64,000 nucleotides of DNA. Origin: Branchinecta lynchi. Taxonomy: Eukaryota; Arthropoda; Branchiopoda; Anostraca; Branchinectidae. The position numbers were made by a program, and so were the translations under genes. The stretch lies in assembly GCA_023053575.1 (NCBI GenBank), contig JAKZAP010000006.1, positions 13,339,280-13,403,279 of the forward strand, in the 5' to 3' direction. A model generated the notes under the pieces. That model did not search any database, was not told the DNA's origin, and saw only the letters and a program-made list of their open reading frames with translations. Positions 40,039-53,400 of the stretch are shown here, piece by piece (the stretch's first letter is position 1; each line of letters starts with the position of its first letter).

Positions 40039-43000
40039 CTGAAACAAGGAAATAAAAGGGTTCAGAAATAATATACAAGACCAAGAAGACGGCCTGGGTA
40101 CCTGGTAAAGTACAGGCAGATGAAGTAGAATCTCTAAAGGCGTTATTTCGTAAAGGCGCAAGGCAAACGATGCTACAAACATGCATTTGACTACATATTT
40201 AGAACAAGAGCTGAAAGCTCATATGGCAATTGTCGGAACTGTTAGAATGTTTGTCAGTTTGTCCCCCTCCAGCTCCCCCCCCCCCCCCAAATGATCAGAC
40301 GCACTACGGACTTGCCAAGTTTCATCGTCCTAGCTTATGTGGAGGTGTCCGAACTAGCAAAACCCGGACCGACCGACGGACAGAAATTTCGATGATGGCA
40401 CTTGGCCGAAGATTTCGGACCAAACTATGTTGCCATATATGTATGTGGCCATTGTTACGAACAAAATCAAAGTGGCAACCTGACTCAGCTAAACGAATCG
40501 GTCAGGAAATCCGACAGGAAAATAGATTACTTCTCTCATAGCTTGTTCACACGGGACTGAAATAAGCGCGTATACAGCGACTGATCTGTTCAGACGACAG
40601 ATCACTGTTTGGGGTTGACGGGAGAATTAAAAAGAAAAACCTAATTCCGAAAATAATTTTTCTTTGTAACAAAATACATAAAATTAACACAAACATCTTG
40701 TGAGTTTGTCAAAGTCAAATATAGAGTAGATAAAAGCAACAATCGAATATTGACAGATTTCAGGCGACTGGGTTAAATTTCAAGTTAAAAATTAAATAAA
40801 ATAAACTTTGTTTTTAAAACTGAACATAAAATATAACTAATAATAAATATAAATAATACGAGAACAGAATGCAATCATTTTGTGTTGTCAGTCACTTTTC
40901 AGTGATGGCTGAATGGAAAAATTATTATTTTATCAAAGAAAAATATTGAAAAAAATATCAGACAGAAACAGAACATACGCTATTGAAATTAGAAAATTAT
41001 TCTACCTTTTTTTCGAGCTCATTTAGTAATCCTTGTATGCTCAATGTAAAAATCATGTTATGTTCACATTGCTCTGACAGAATCTGAACTGGATTGACCT
41101 AAAACTCGCCAAGCTTGACTAATTCCCCTAATTACAGTCTGTTTACTGTCCCTAGAGTCATCAAAGGTCACATTCCAAAGGATTTAGTTTACCCCGATCG
41201 GTGACCGCGACGAAAATAAGCGCCTATTTGTAAAATCAGCGGCTGATTTTTGAAATTTTCTCAACCGCTATTTACGCGCGTAAATCAGCCGCTGATCGAG
41301 AATCGGCCGCTTTTTCAGCCCCGTGTGAACAAGCTATCAGCATTCGAACTGGTGCGGAATCTCAAAATAATCTGGTAGTCGGGCGCGTCGTTAAGGTGTG
41401 TCTAACCGTACCATTAGTGAACTACAACACGATTATGCGTAGCGAGAGGCTCAGGATAGAGCAGACACATACCCGAAAAACGGCAGTAATCCGAGGAGAG
41501 TTTCTTTATCTGGAGTATTACACAGTTCCGGGTATTTCGTCACCCAGAAATTCAGGACGGCTCTGAGATAACTTTGAAGGCGCTTTCGACGGTCTTCAAC
41601 GCATTTGCTTTCCTGAAAAAAGACCAAGATCAGCTACCGAGTGGAACCCCTCAATCATTTCGAGATCTCGAAAAATACCAGTTTCATTATTCCGGATTTG
41701 TGTTGTCAGGCCGAATACTTATAACTAACTGCACACTGATTCAAAGCAACAAATGGAGAACGTGAATCGATAGAAAAAAGGACAGTACCCTAGACACACT
41801 GTAAATTTTTTTTTGCAGTATTTACTACTGGGATTAATATTGTCTCTAAAAAGATAACCTTATCTCTAATTCGGATTAATCTTATCTCAGTAGAGATAAG
41901 ACTAATCCCTGCAGTAGCAAATACTGCAGTTAACTTTAATCCTTACTAGGAGGAACTTTTTACAGTGCAGTTTCAGCGGAAGACCTGTCGGGCTGCAGGA
42001 GACACAAATAAATTGGCGAGTGTAAATCGATGGAAAAAAGGAGTGCCCTAGACAGTGTCGGGTCGAGTCAACCCGTATGTTGAGCTGCAGAAGACTGCGA
42101 GATAGAAACGGATCGCTGAGTGTAAATCGATGGAAACAAGACCACAGGTTCCGATAGGATCCCAAAGGTGAATATTTATTGGACTTCATAATCAACACAG
42201 TCGGTCTTTTGATTATATGTCTTCGCCATATCGCTTAAGCACGTTGTTTGTCACCAAGTCGATTGTGGTCAGATGACGACCGGAATATCACTCCTAATCG
42301 AAAACGAATAAAATAAATTCCGAAATTCTCAGTTTATTTCCGACTCGGTAGTACAAAACAAGACCAAAGGTGTCGATGGGATCCCAGAAATCTAAGATTT
42401 GATCCAGACAATTGGGTCTTGTCTTCGCCAGGCTAATCATCAAAGAAAACCGAGTTCAGATATTCCATCTATCTATCAATCTATACCTCTATAGGCCATA
42501 TCTATTTTGACGACACTGACCGAAACTTCCTGCTTTACTTCTGCCAAATTTGCGGTTTCGCCCGAACTCCGAGCGAACTATAGTCCAGCAAAAAAAGAAA
42601 ATTCAGAAACGAATCCAGCGTATCTCCTTATCGCTATAAAGAACTTCCAATCAGCATAAAATAAAACTTTGACTTAAAAGACTCAGTGTCTCTTCTTACC
42701 CCTAAATCTAACATCTAATCAACTTCAGATAAAACTTTTGCTTTTGACATATTTTCCGGTTTTGGCCGGATACCAGACGAACTAGTTTTCTGGCGAGAAA
42801 ATGGTTTTCACCATCGTGTTCAGCATGTCTTCTTACCCCTCAATCAAACATTTAATCAACTTCAAATGAAACTTTTACTTCTAACCAACTTTCCGGTTGT
42901 TGCCGGATTCCGGAAGAACTACTTGTCCAGCGAGAAAATAGTTTTCACTATCGTGTTCAGCATGTCTTCTTACCTCTAAATCAAACATTTAATCAACTTG

Positions 43001-46000
43001 AAATGAAACTTTTACTTTTAACAAACTTTCCGGTTTTTGCCGGATTCCGGACGAACTACTTGTCTGGCAAGAAAATGGTTTTCACAATCGTGTTCAGCAT
43101 GTCTTCTTACCCCATAATCGACTATCACATTAGCTGTTTAAAAATATTTTGTTTGTCCCTTAATTTGAACCCCCACCCCCAAATATATGGCTACAGAGCC
43201 CATCTACGAACTCGACCTTACCCTTGACCCAAAAACTCCTCGCACCAAGTTTCATCAAAATATCGCATTCCCTTCGAGAATTATCGTGCTTACAGACGGA
43301 CTGACGGACAACTTTTGCGATGTCATAGGTATCCCTTCACTTACGTTTTGGGATCCCAAAAAGCAGACAGATGGAAACATATTATATGGATTATCTATTA
43401 TACCTACATGAATAACCTGACAGAGAGATTTATTAGAAAGATTTCGCCGATCAGGGCTAAATGACTGATCCGCTGAGAAAACTAAGAACAGATCCTTACC
43501 ACAGAACGAATAAAAAAATGAAGTTCAGATTTGCATATCCACTACATATAAACTATAAGCATATCCAGCATATAGTTTGTCAAGAGTGAGAGTTCTGAAA
43601 GCGGCGTATTTGGAAATACTTGGAGGTAAGAAAAGGGATTCTTGGCCTCAGCAAGTTAAAAAAAATATTGGAGGATTGTGGTTTTGGGGGTCTGTGGTGT
43701 GATGGAGTGGGACCAGGTTACCCCGTAGTAAGGTAGCTAAGTTAGTGAAAGAAAGGCTAAGAGATCAAGAGATTCAGAGGTGGCATGGGGGTGTATCAGA
43801 TCAACAATCTCTGAAGTTGTATGGTATGGCCAAAGAGACATGGGGAGAAGAATTATATTTTAAGTGTGGGGCGGGGGGAAACTGAAGTGGATGGTGAGTC
43901 TTAGGGCGGAAGCTCTTCCGGTGGGGATGCGGAAAAATTATATCGGTAGAGATAGGAAAGGCACTGGTCCTTATTTTGGTCCAATGTGTGGTATTGAAGG
44001 AGAGGATGCGGTACATTTGATATGTTATTGCGAGGAGTTGAAAGAATTAAGAAAGGAAGTGTTTGATCGGGAGGCTTGGGAGAAAAGGGATTTGGTTTCA
44101 AGTATGGGAAGTAAGTGTTTTGGTGAGATCCGAAGGCTGGGTAGATTCCTGAAGCTAGCTATGGCCCACCGTGAACTATCTCTAATTAACCTGAGAAGAC
44201 AAAATATCGGCTGCCAAATTTCCGGGTTTGGCCGGATTTCAGGCTAACTACTTGTCCGGCAGGAAAATAAAATGTTTCACCCCTTAATCTGAAACGCCCT
44301 CCCCCACCCCTGAATATAGGGTTACAGAGCCCATCTACGGACGTGACTTACACTTTGACTCTCATACCAAGTTTAAAGAAAATATCTCAACCGCTTTGAG
44401 AATTATCGTGCTTACACAAGGACAGACAGAGAGACGGACGGAGAAACTTTGCGAAATCATAGGTATCCCGTTACTTACGTTTTAGGATCCGAAAAAGGAC
44501 AGTGCCCTAGACAGCGTCGAGTCGAGTCAAGTCGTCTGTTGAGCTGCAGAACCATATAAGATCCAAACAGATTTGGGAAAACCAGGAGGTAAAGAAAAAA
44601 CATGATTCGCTTACTTTGTATCCGACAGTTTTCTTCGGGGGAAAGTCGAAGGTGCCGACAAGGGGGTCCTCTTTTATCAACTGCTTATGAAGAGAGTAAA
44701 ACTGCGAATACCGCCTGTAGACGTTCCATTCTTCGTCCCGTATGCGAATGTAGATCTAAAAAAGACACATTCACATGTCGTTACCAGCCCATCTGTCGCG
44801 GCTCTTTTTTTTTTATATAAAAGGCACTTGAAGAAAATAAAATTTATTGTTAAACACCGGATAAAGAATAGTCCTTACTTCAGCCCAATCTGTGGTGAGA
44901 TGGATGAGGATATGTTCCATTTTCTGTGTGAATGTCATGAGTTGAAAGATTTGAGGGGATACATTTTTGGGCAGGGAATCATGAGCGAAAAACGGTTAGT
45001 GGATAAGATGGGAAGTAGAAATATGAGGGACATTCGCAAGTTTGGTAAATTCCTCCGTACTGCAATGTCTCGTGACTTTTTTTTTTCCTTTTTGTCGCTA
45101 CGGCCCAAGGGTTTATTGTTCAATACCTTTATTCATTTATTTTGGAAAGGATAGGTTCAATATTAATCTTCTCGAATAATTTTGTAGATGGACTCTATTT
45201 CTGCTATAATTAAAGTACTATTTTTTTTGTATCGAGGCGCAGCGCTGGCAGCATGTCATTATTCTTGTAAAAAAAATTAAAATCACAGCTTCGTGCTAGT
45301 AGGTTACATTTATATTTTTCCGGAAAACTGTATCTGCCACCTTGGAAATGCCAAAAACACCAATTGTGATGAATTTTACGACCGGCGGTATTTTAAGCAC
45401 TCCTTTTACGAACCACATTAAAACTCCAATCCACAGATCATTCCACCTTAGTATCAGCGTATCGGGTAGATTTAAATCCGCAGTCTAACTACGAAAGTGT
45501 AGCTCTTAACAGACCAAGCTTTTTCAAGATTCCCCAAAATCCCTTATAATAAGATCCTACAGAAATATAAACTTGAGTCCCGTATGTTGAAACTGTGCAT
45601 GGATTCTGGTATTGCTTGAACACCCAATTCATAAGTATACACTTCCGCCACCATTGGGAACACTCGAGAACGACCTCTGCAAGAGCGGCCTCAGTGGCGA
45701 TCCTGAAACTGCACCAGATAAAATGTGACCATGTGCGGTATGAAAAGACGTTTGTACCGTCTTTCGTGAAGGTTTTTAATCTTTACTAGTGTGATATGTT
45801 GACGATTTCGACAAATCTGGATTTTACCATGATACTTCGAGAAGAATAAAAGCGATATCTATCTATCTATCAATCATAGCTGTTCTACAAAATTTTTACC
45901 TGATAAACATGGTGCTCACTGCCCGAATTTCTGGCCAAAAATGCCGAGGGGATCCAGATACTGATCAGAGTTCTAGACGAACCTAATCCCATGCCATCAT

Positions 46001-47434
46001 CTTCGCTAACCAGGCTGAAGCTATCTTCCTCAACTGCCACCATGTTATCAACGGGTAGAGGTCCTCGCAACTCTATAAGTTCGCTTTGTAAGCGACGAAT
46101 CGTTGCTTCTTTTTGCTGCAAGGAGCGCTGGAGTCGCGTGTTGAACTCCATGAGTTCAGCGTGCATTTCAGCGACCTAAAGAAGACGGAAAGAATTTCGG
46201 TTTATTCACAAAAACAAAAAACACCATTAACTGTTTATGGCCCCATCATAAGGCCTAACATAAGTCCTGGCAATCGGCGGAGCTTATACATAAGGCCTGG
46301 CAGGGGCTTATGACATTAAAGTATATACGATCAGTATTGGGATTTCATGCTAGTTCCATGGGCACTTAGTATTCAGGCATTCACATGGAAACAGCTTATA
46401 CTTTGAGCTATCGCATATTCGGATCGGCTCCCCGGAGGAATTACTTATGGTTGGTGGCGATGATGGTGGAACATCGCCTATAGTACTGGATCCGGCTTTT
46501 CAATCATCCGCCCTTATCTGTTATTTTTTTGATCCAGTCGTATTAGCCGAAATCCAAACAAACCTGAACAAAAGCGTGTTTGTATGCCTGACGAGAGGAC
46601 AAGTGTTATTTTTTGTTTCTTAATATCGTTCGAAATGTAAACAATAAAAGATTAATTGATTAAACCCGAGGGATCCCATTCCTTGAACGATAAGTCGTAT
46701 GTGAATGTTTTATCAGCTGCTTATCGAGGTGCAGGGACAGCTGGGAGCCGTAGGCTACATTTACAGATGTTGAACACAATTTCCTGGACAGTGGAAAATG
46801 AAAATTGTGCATGAGCTACAAGGGTATGAATGGTTCTGAACAGCTAGAAAATCTCTATTATCTGACATAAACACGATGATATGTCCCTGCCGCTTAGAAG
46901 AGATGTACGATTCTGTCAACCCTTAAGGGATATCGAGGAACACTACCACCAGCTATACTAAGACTTCCGCTGCTAAAGACGACTTCATCGTTCAAGGGAA
47001 AACGGGCCTGTCTTACCTGTACGAGTTTCTCTTCATACTTCTCCAGCTCAGCGTTTTTAAGCTTCACTTGATTTAAATCTTTCAGCCTTTCAAGGGTATC
47101 GTGTGCCTGCTCACCATCATGTTTGAGGAGCTGCACCGCACTGACGTATTTCTTCAGCTGCGCTTTTAGCAGCTCATTCTCCCTGAAAATAAACACTGGC
47201 TTACGGACATGACATTTCGACCCCCCCCCCCTCAACAAAGATGAATGAATTACAACTTGTTAGCTTCAGATCTTTCCTTGATTACATATGGCCTAATCCG
47301 TCGTAATTCGTAACTCTAATTTTACTTTCATCAACAAAATATGTTTATACTGACCGTAGTTATCGATAGTATAAAGTAAACATTCTATTATCTATCATTG
47401 TGAATGAAGTTTAGGGGCGTCCCGAGCCTTTCTT

Positions 47435-47466
<32 letters not shown>

Positions 47467-50400
47467 CGAACCTGGTAAAACTGACCAAATCGCTACCTGA
47501 TTTTTACCGAGCTTACGAGTTGTCTTCAAGAAGCTAAGAGAAAATTTGGCTCATTTTCACGCTCTTCCACTTCTGTTTTTCAGGGATACGCCGTCACTAG
47601 CCTTTTACCTTTGGGGTACGTCCGGTTGTCCAGCTGCCTGTCCGAAAAAGGGGCCATCCACGTAAAGTAGATAAAAAGTAAATTTATTCTGAAATTACAG
47701 CAAACAAAAGTAGACTAGTTTTCACGTCAAGAGACGTGCTTATTCCTGAAGTACTGCAATCATTAGAAGTAAAAGTTAAAAAATTAATGGCAACCAGCTG
47801 AAGCTACCGTTGAATGTTTAAGAACAAGAGCTAGTAAATGCCACTTCAATTACCGAGTTTAATAACTGGGGTGAACCAAATAATGAATCGTCCTGCCGAA
47901 AAACTAACTAAAAAAATAAGGAACAGATCGGGAGCGGTATAACAACCGAATTTCGGAACGGAATAAAACTCGTGTTAGAACCATCTAAAACAACAGAATA
48001 TGGCAAGTCTGGTAATAGATATGGACTAAAAAAAAAAATCCGAATTCGGTGTAACGAATCAGAATCAAATGAATCTGATTTTTAACCGAATTATGAAATG
48101 GGTTAACCTAATTCGACAGAACAGATAATGAATAGAGAAAAGTACGTGGAAATTCCCGAATTCGGTAACCAATAAGACAAAATAACACGTTAAATCACTG
48201 AATTTGCGAACGGACTACCCGAATGTGGCAAAATCGATTCGGGCTGAACAAAAGTTGGATGAATTACCAAAGTCGATAAGGAATGGGAACCAATAAACAC
48301 GTTATACAACCCAATCTGGAAATTTGGGGTCAAAAGGTTTTATAGAACGGGTAAAAGGCTTCGCCGTGATGCCCTTTCCACCAAAAAAATTAACCGAATG
48401 CCCAAAACGTAGGGGGGGGGGGGCTGCTCCCCCCTCCTCCATCAGGACGCCCCCGAGGAAGTTACATACACAAGTAACACGATTTTGTCCATTAAAAATG
48501 GTACCTCCAGTGCTTGGATCACTTGTCGAAATCAGGGTTGCCACATCACAAAAAAATTGTTGAAATTTTGGCCAAAATTTAGTAATTTGGTGATACAAAC
48601 AGACAATAATAACAAATTCGGTAATAAATCCCAAACCTGGCAACCCTGTTCGAAACAATACATAGGTTCAGTCATACTGATTTAAAGCCAGCACCACGGC
48701 ATACTGGGTTCTAAGCTAGGAATGGCTCACCTGCTCAAGGTTTTGATCCGTATCTCATAGCAGACAGCTGCGTCTTCTGAAGACTGCTTGACGGCACCCA
48801 TTTCTGCCTTCAATCTCATGTTTTCTTCGCTGGCTAGTTCCAGTTTCTGTTCAAGTTCCTTGAGCTGTTCTTCTTGCTCGTTAGCTGAGGAGGCGGAAGA
48901 ATGGTCTGTAAAGATGTAAGATTACATAGGAGCTACAGACAGTCTCTCTTAATCCATTTTCTCGCGGGTTTGGTTGATTGATTGACTGATTTACTTATAA
49001 AACAAAACAAGAGCTACGAGCTCATATGGCACTTGTACGAGTAGGCTGTACAAGAAAGTAGATGAGAACGTCACAAAATACACCCGCCATCCAAAAATGC
49101 GGTTCGGAAATAGAAATAGGATTTTTAGTTTCACTCATTTCTGAGCGGTTCCGGCATCGTCTCGATTGTTTGTAGCAAATGCACATGACTGTTAAAACTT
49201 TCATCCCAATAAATTCATTTCTTTGATCCCTAGACGTGCTACACGATTTCCGGTACTCACTCTATCTCCACCAACCGTGGCCGAATCTGGTTCGGAATAA
49301 AAAAAATCGACCACCTAAAGCATCTTCTTTTATACCATCTATCAAGTTTCACTCGAATCTGAGCATTTTTGGAAAGTTCCGGTACCCCCCCCCCCTCCCA
49401 CCAACGTTGTCGGAGCCGGTTCGGGCCCAATCTCTTAATTCCCTGTTCCTGTCCATCCAGTTTTACTGAAATTGGAGCATAGCCTATCTGCAATTTTCCA
49501 GTACCCCCCCCCCCCCCTACCTTGGCCGAATCCGACCCGGACGCCAAATAACAAATCTAAGCCGCATAAACTCGGCACTGTTGAATTTGCATCTCATTCG
49601 GTCCATCCGTTTGGTTTTTGCGCATGTCAAAAGTCCACCCACCCCCAATTCCCCTAATCGTGGTCGCACATGGTTCGAACGCATGTTTTACATGTCGAGG
49701 CCATCGATTCGTATCACCCATGAAGTTTCACTCGAATCAGACCACTCGTTTGCAATTTATAGAAGTCAATTTCCATATTTCTCTTCTCTTGCTCCCCAAA
49801 AAATGCTCGGATCTAGGAACGGAAGTTTCCTGGGGTATGTTGTGTCAGGTTCTTAAGTCAAGATAATTCGGGTCGCTAATATGCCTGCAAAGTTTCGTTG
49901 TCGTTTTACATCTGGAACTATTCTAACTCACGACTACCGGAATTCCAGGAAACCCCGTCCAACTCCCCCCACAGAGCCCCGAAACCATCTGGCTCCGTCA
50001 ATTTCATCTAGGCCTAATGCTTGTTCCATCCATTAAGTTTCGTCCCAATCCCTCTACTTTTAGAATTTCTTGAGTTTTCCCCCCCCCCCCCCCCCCCCCA
50101 TCCCCACAGGTATCGGACCCGACCCGGACGTGACACTGAACGTCCGAGGCGATAGCTCACCAGACAAGTTTCATTCAAATCCGATCACCCTTTGAAAAGT
50201 TATGCTCGCCACTAGATTCCGGACTCCCCATCCACCCACTCCTCCCACGATGGTCGGGTCGGGGAAACGGCTGTTCTCAAGTCAATCTTTTCGGATCCCT
50301 GACATACCTGCCAAGTTTCATCGCCCTAGGATATCAGGAAGTATGCCGAACTCGCGGGATCGCTAGAAATCCGGACCCCCCACCCCAACTCCCCCCACAG

Positions 50401-53400
50401 TACCCTGATCCGGTCCGGTTATGTCAATGACGTGTCTAGGACCTGTGCTTGTTTTTCCCACCAAGTTTCATCCCGATCCCTCCACTCTAAGCGTTTCTCA
50501 AAATTTCCGGTTCCCTCCTCCAACTCCCCCCAGTGTCATCGGATCCAGCCCGGATTTAAAGTGAGATGTCTGAGACACGAGGTCATCCTAAATATCAACT
50601 TTCATCAAGATCCGATCACCCGTTCGCAAGCTAAAAATACCTCAAACTTTGGCTTCACCCCTCCCTCCACTCCCCCCCCCCCCCCAGATGGTCGAATCAG
50701 GGAATTGACGATTTCCTATTTAATCTGGTCGGGTCCCAGACATGCCTGTCAATTTCCATCTTCCCAGCACATCAGGAAGCACGGAACTCGCGGGATCACT
50801 ACAAATTCGGATTTCTCCCCCCCCCCCCCAACTCCCCCAAAGTGAGCGGATCCGTTCCGGTTATATCAGTCAGGTATCTAGGACTTTTGCTTGTACTTTC
50901 CGCTAAGTTTCATCCGGATCCCTCCACTCTAAGTGTTTTCCAAGATTTCCGGTTTCCCCCTCCAACTCCCCCCAATGTCACCGGATCCGGTCTGGATTTA
51001 AAATGGAGGGTCTGAGACACGAAGTCCTTCCATATATCAAGTTTCGTTAAGATCCGATCACCCCTTCGTAAGCTAAAAATATCTCATTTTTCCTATTTTT
51101 TCCGGATTCCCCCCTCCCTCCACTCCCCTCCAGATGGTCGGATCGGGGAAGCGACCATTTCTAATTTAATCTGGTCCAGTTCCTGATATGCCTGCCAAGT
51201 TTCATCGTTCTAGCTTATCTGGAAGTGCCCGAACTAGCAAAACCGGGACCGACAGACGGACAGAAATTACAATCGCTATATGGCACTTGAGTAAGATCAA
51301 GTGCCATAAAAAAGCAACACGCGTATCCCGGAACTGCCAACATGCCAAAGACTCTGAACGGTCAGTTCTGGAACTCAAAGAAATCTAAAGAGGAAAAATT
51401 ATGTCACTTGAGAAAATCACTTGTAATACCCCTTTCGCGTCAGAAGCGACAACAATCTTTTATTCAAACAATGTTTACACGGATACGTCAGCTCTGATTT
51501 TTCATCAGCGATATTTCGGCCCTTCTTGGCAAGGGTCCTCGTCAGGCTGTCAATCTTCTTGTTCAACTTCGGGGAAGGAAACAAACCTGTAACCCCTGTA
51601 ACTCCCCGAAGTTGAACAAGAAGATTGACAGCCTGACGAGGACCCTTGCCAAGAAGGGCCGAAATATCGCTGATGAAAAATCAGAGCTGACGTATCCGTG
51701 TAAACATTGTTTGAATAAATGTTTCAAAGTCAGCTTGGGCTCAAAGAATATTTATCTACGAAGTACGGAACTTTCACAGCCCAGACATGCAGACAATTAT
51801 CCAGCTTGGCCGGAAGGAAAGGACAAGTGATGGTTACAGGTTTGTTTCCTTCCCCGAAGTTGAACAAGAAGATTGACAGCCTGACGAGGACCCTTGCCAA
51901 GAAGGGCCGAAATATCGCTGATGAAAAATCAGAGCTGACGTATCCGTGTAAACATTGTTTGAATAAATGTTTCAAAGTCAGCTTGGGCTCAAAGAATATT
52001 TATCTACGAAGTACGGAACTTTCACAGCCCAGACATGCAGACAATTATCCAACTTGGCCGGAAGGAAAGGACAAGTGATAAACCAACTGAAGTGGTTACA
52101 GGTTTGTTTCCTTCCCCGAAGTTGAACAAGAAGATTGACAGCCTGACGAGGACCCTTGCCAAGAAGGGCCGAAATATCGCTGATGAAAAATCAGAGCTGA
52201 CGTATCCGTGTAAACATTGTTTGAATAAATGTTTCAAAGTCAGCTTGGGCTCAAAGAATATTTATCGACAACAATCTCATGTATAAATCTGGTACTATAT
52301 GTTCAAAGATCGAAGAATGTATGTATGTATGTATATTCTTTATAACCAGTTACATTGAAACTAAACAAGAACGGAGTAAATGCAAGAGAAAATAAAGAAC
52401 AATAGAGAGAGAAGACAATTAGCGACCAGTGTCAAAATATATACAGTAGTACAAATGAAGAAAAACACAAAGGGCCAGTTGCTCATGACAAAGATACAAG
52501 AACAGCGGTGAGTTGCTCAGTTTGCCCGTTCACTAATACGAAAACGGTGATATTCTTCATTTCCATATATGGGTACGATGAACTGCGCACTAGGAGCCGT
52601 GGGGCCGTGGCGACAACATAAGTGAAGAATCTACTAGAAAAAGGCTTGAAATAAGCCTTTTGGCGACTTTATCCTTCAAGAAGCTAGATATATTTTGGGA
52701 TATATGGGAATATTTTATAAGTAGTGAACTGAAAGACAAAAATGCTCCTCAGCCGGGATTTGAACCCATGACTCTCTGCTTATAAGGCAGGTGCTCTACA
52801 TTCGAGCTACCGAGGGGCTTTTGAACAGAGTTCGCAAACCACTACAATAGTCTGGTAGAAGCCGGCCATAGGAACAGTGATCCAGCCCGAAGGCAAATCA
52901 TCTAACTAGTTCACATCCCCATGTCACAGAAATTAATAATAATACATAGATGGCACTTTACACAAGGGACTTGTACCGTGACCAATAACCCAGAAAGAAT
53001 TTTGTCTGGTTTATTTAATTTAGAAGTCTAGGACTCCATTGGGTGGAGTCCTAGACTTCTAAATTATATTAGAAAAAATTGTTTCTGGTTTATAGGTTAC
53101 GGTACAAGTCCCTTGTGTAAAGTGCCATCTATGTATTATGGGAATATCGTAGTTAATCAGTGATCCCCACGTTTTCCATTTCTCTCGATCCAGTAAGTAA
53201 GTCACATATTTCTCATATCTAATATAGGAAGGATGATCTAGTCTAGTGTACGAATTTACGAAGTTCAATATACTGATTAAAACATATCTGATAGTGCACA
53301 ACGGATACGTCAGCTGAATTTTATTAGAGCTATTTTTCTATGGTGTTTCCCACAAGTTCGTTTTTCCAACTTGAGCTTGAGCAGGACCCTTGCCAGGAAG

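Noticed and set aside
39899..40186. Minus-strand 95-residue frame overlapping the SNX29 last exon
   Set aside because: It is in a different frame from the one fixed by the phase-2 splice junction.
51612..52286. Plus-strand frames up to 119 residues with Cys-rich CKHCLNKC, repeated three times
   Set aside because: They are exact translations of the family C tandem units, run across a foldback, and are matched by equally long antisense frames.
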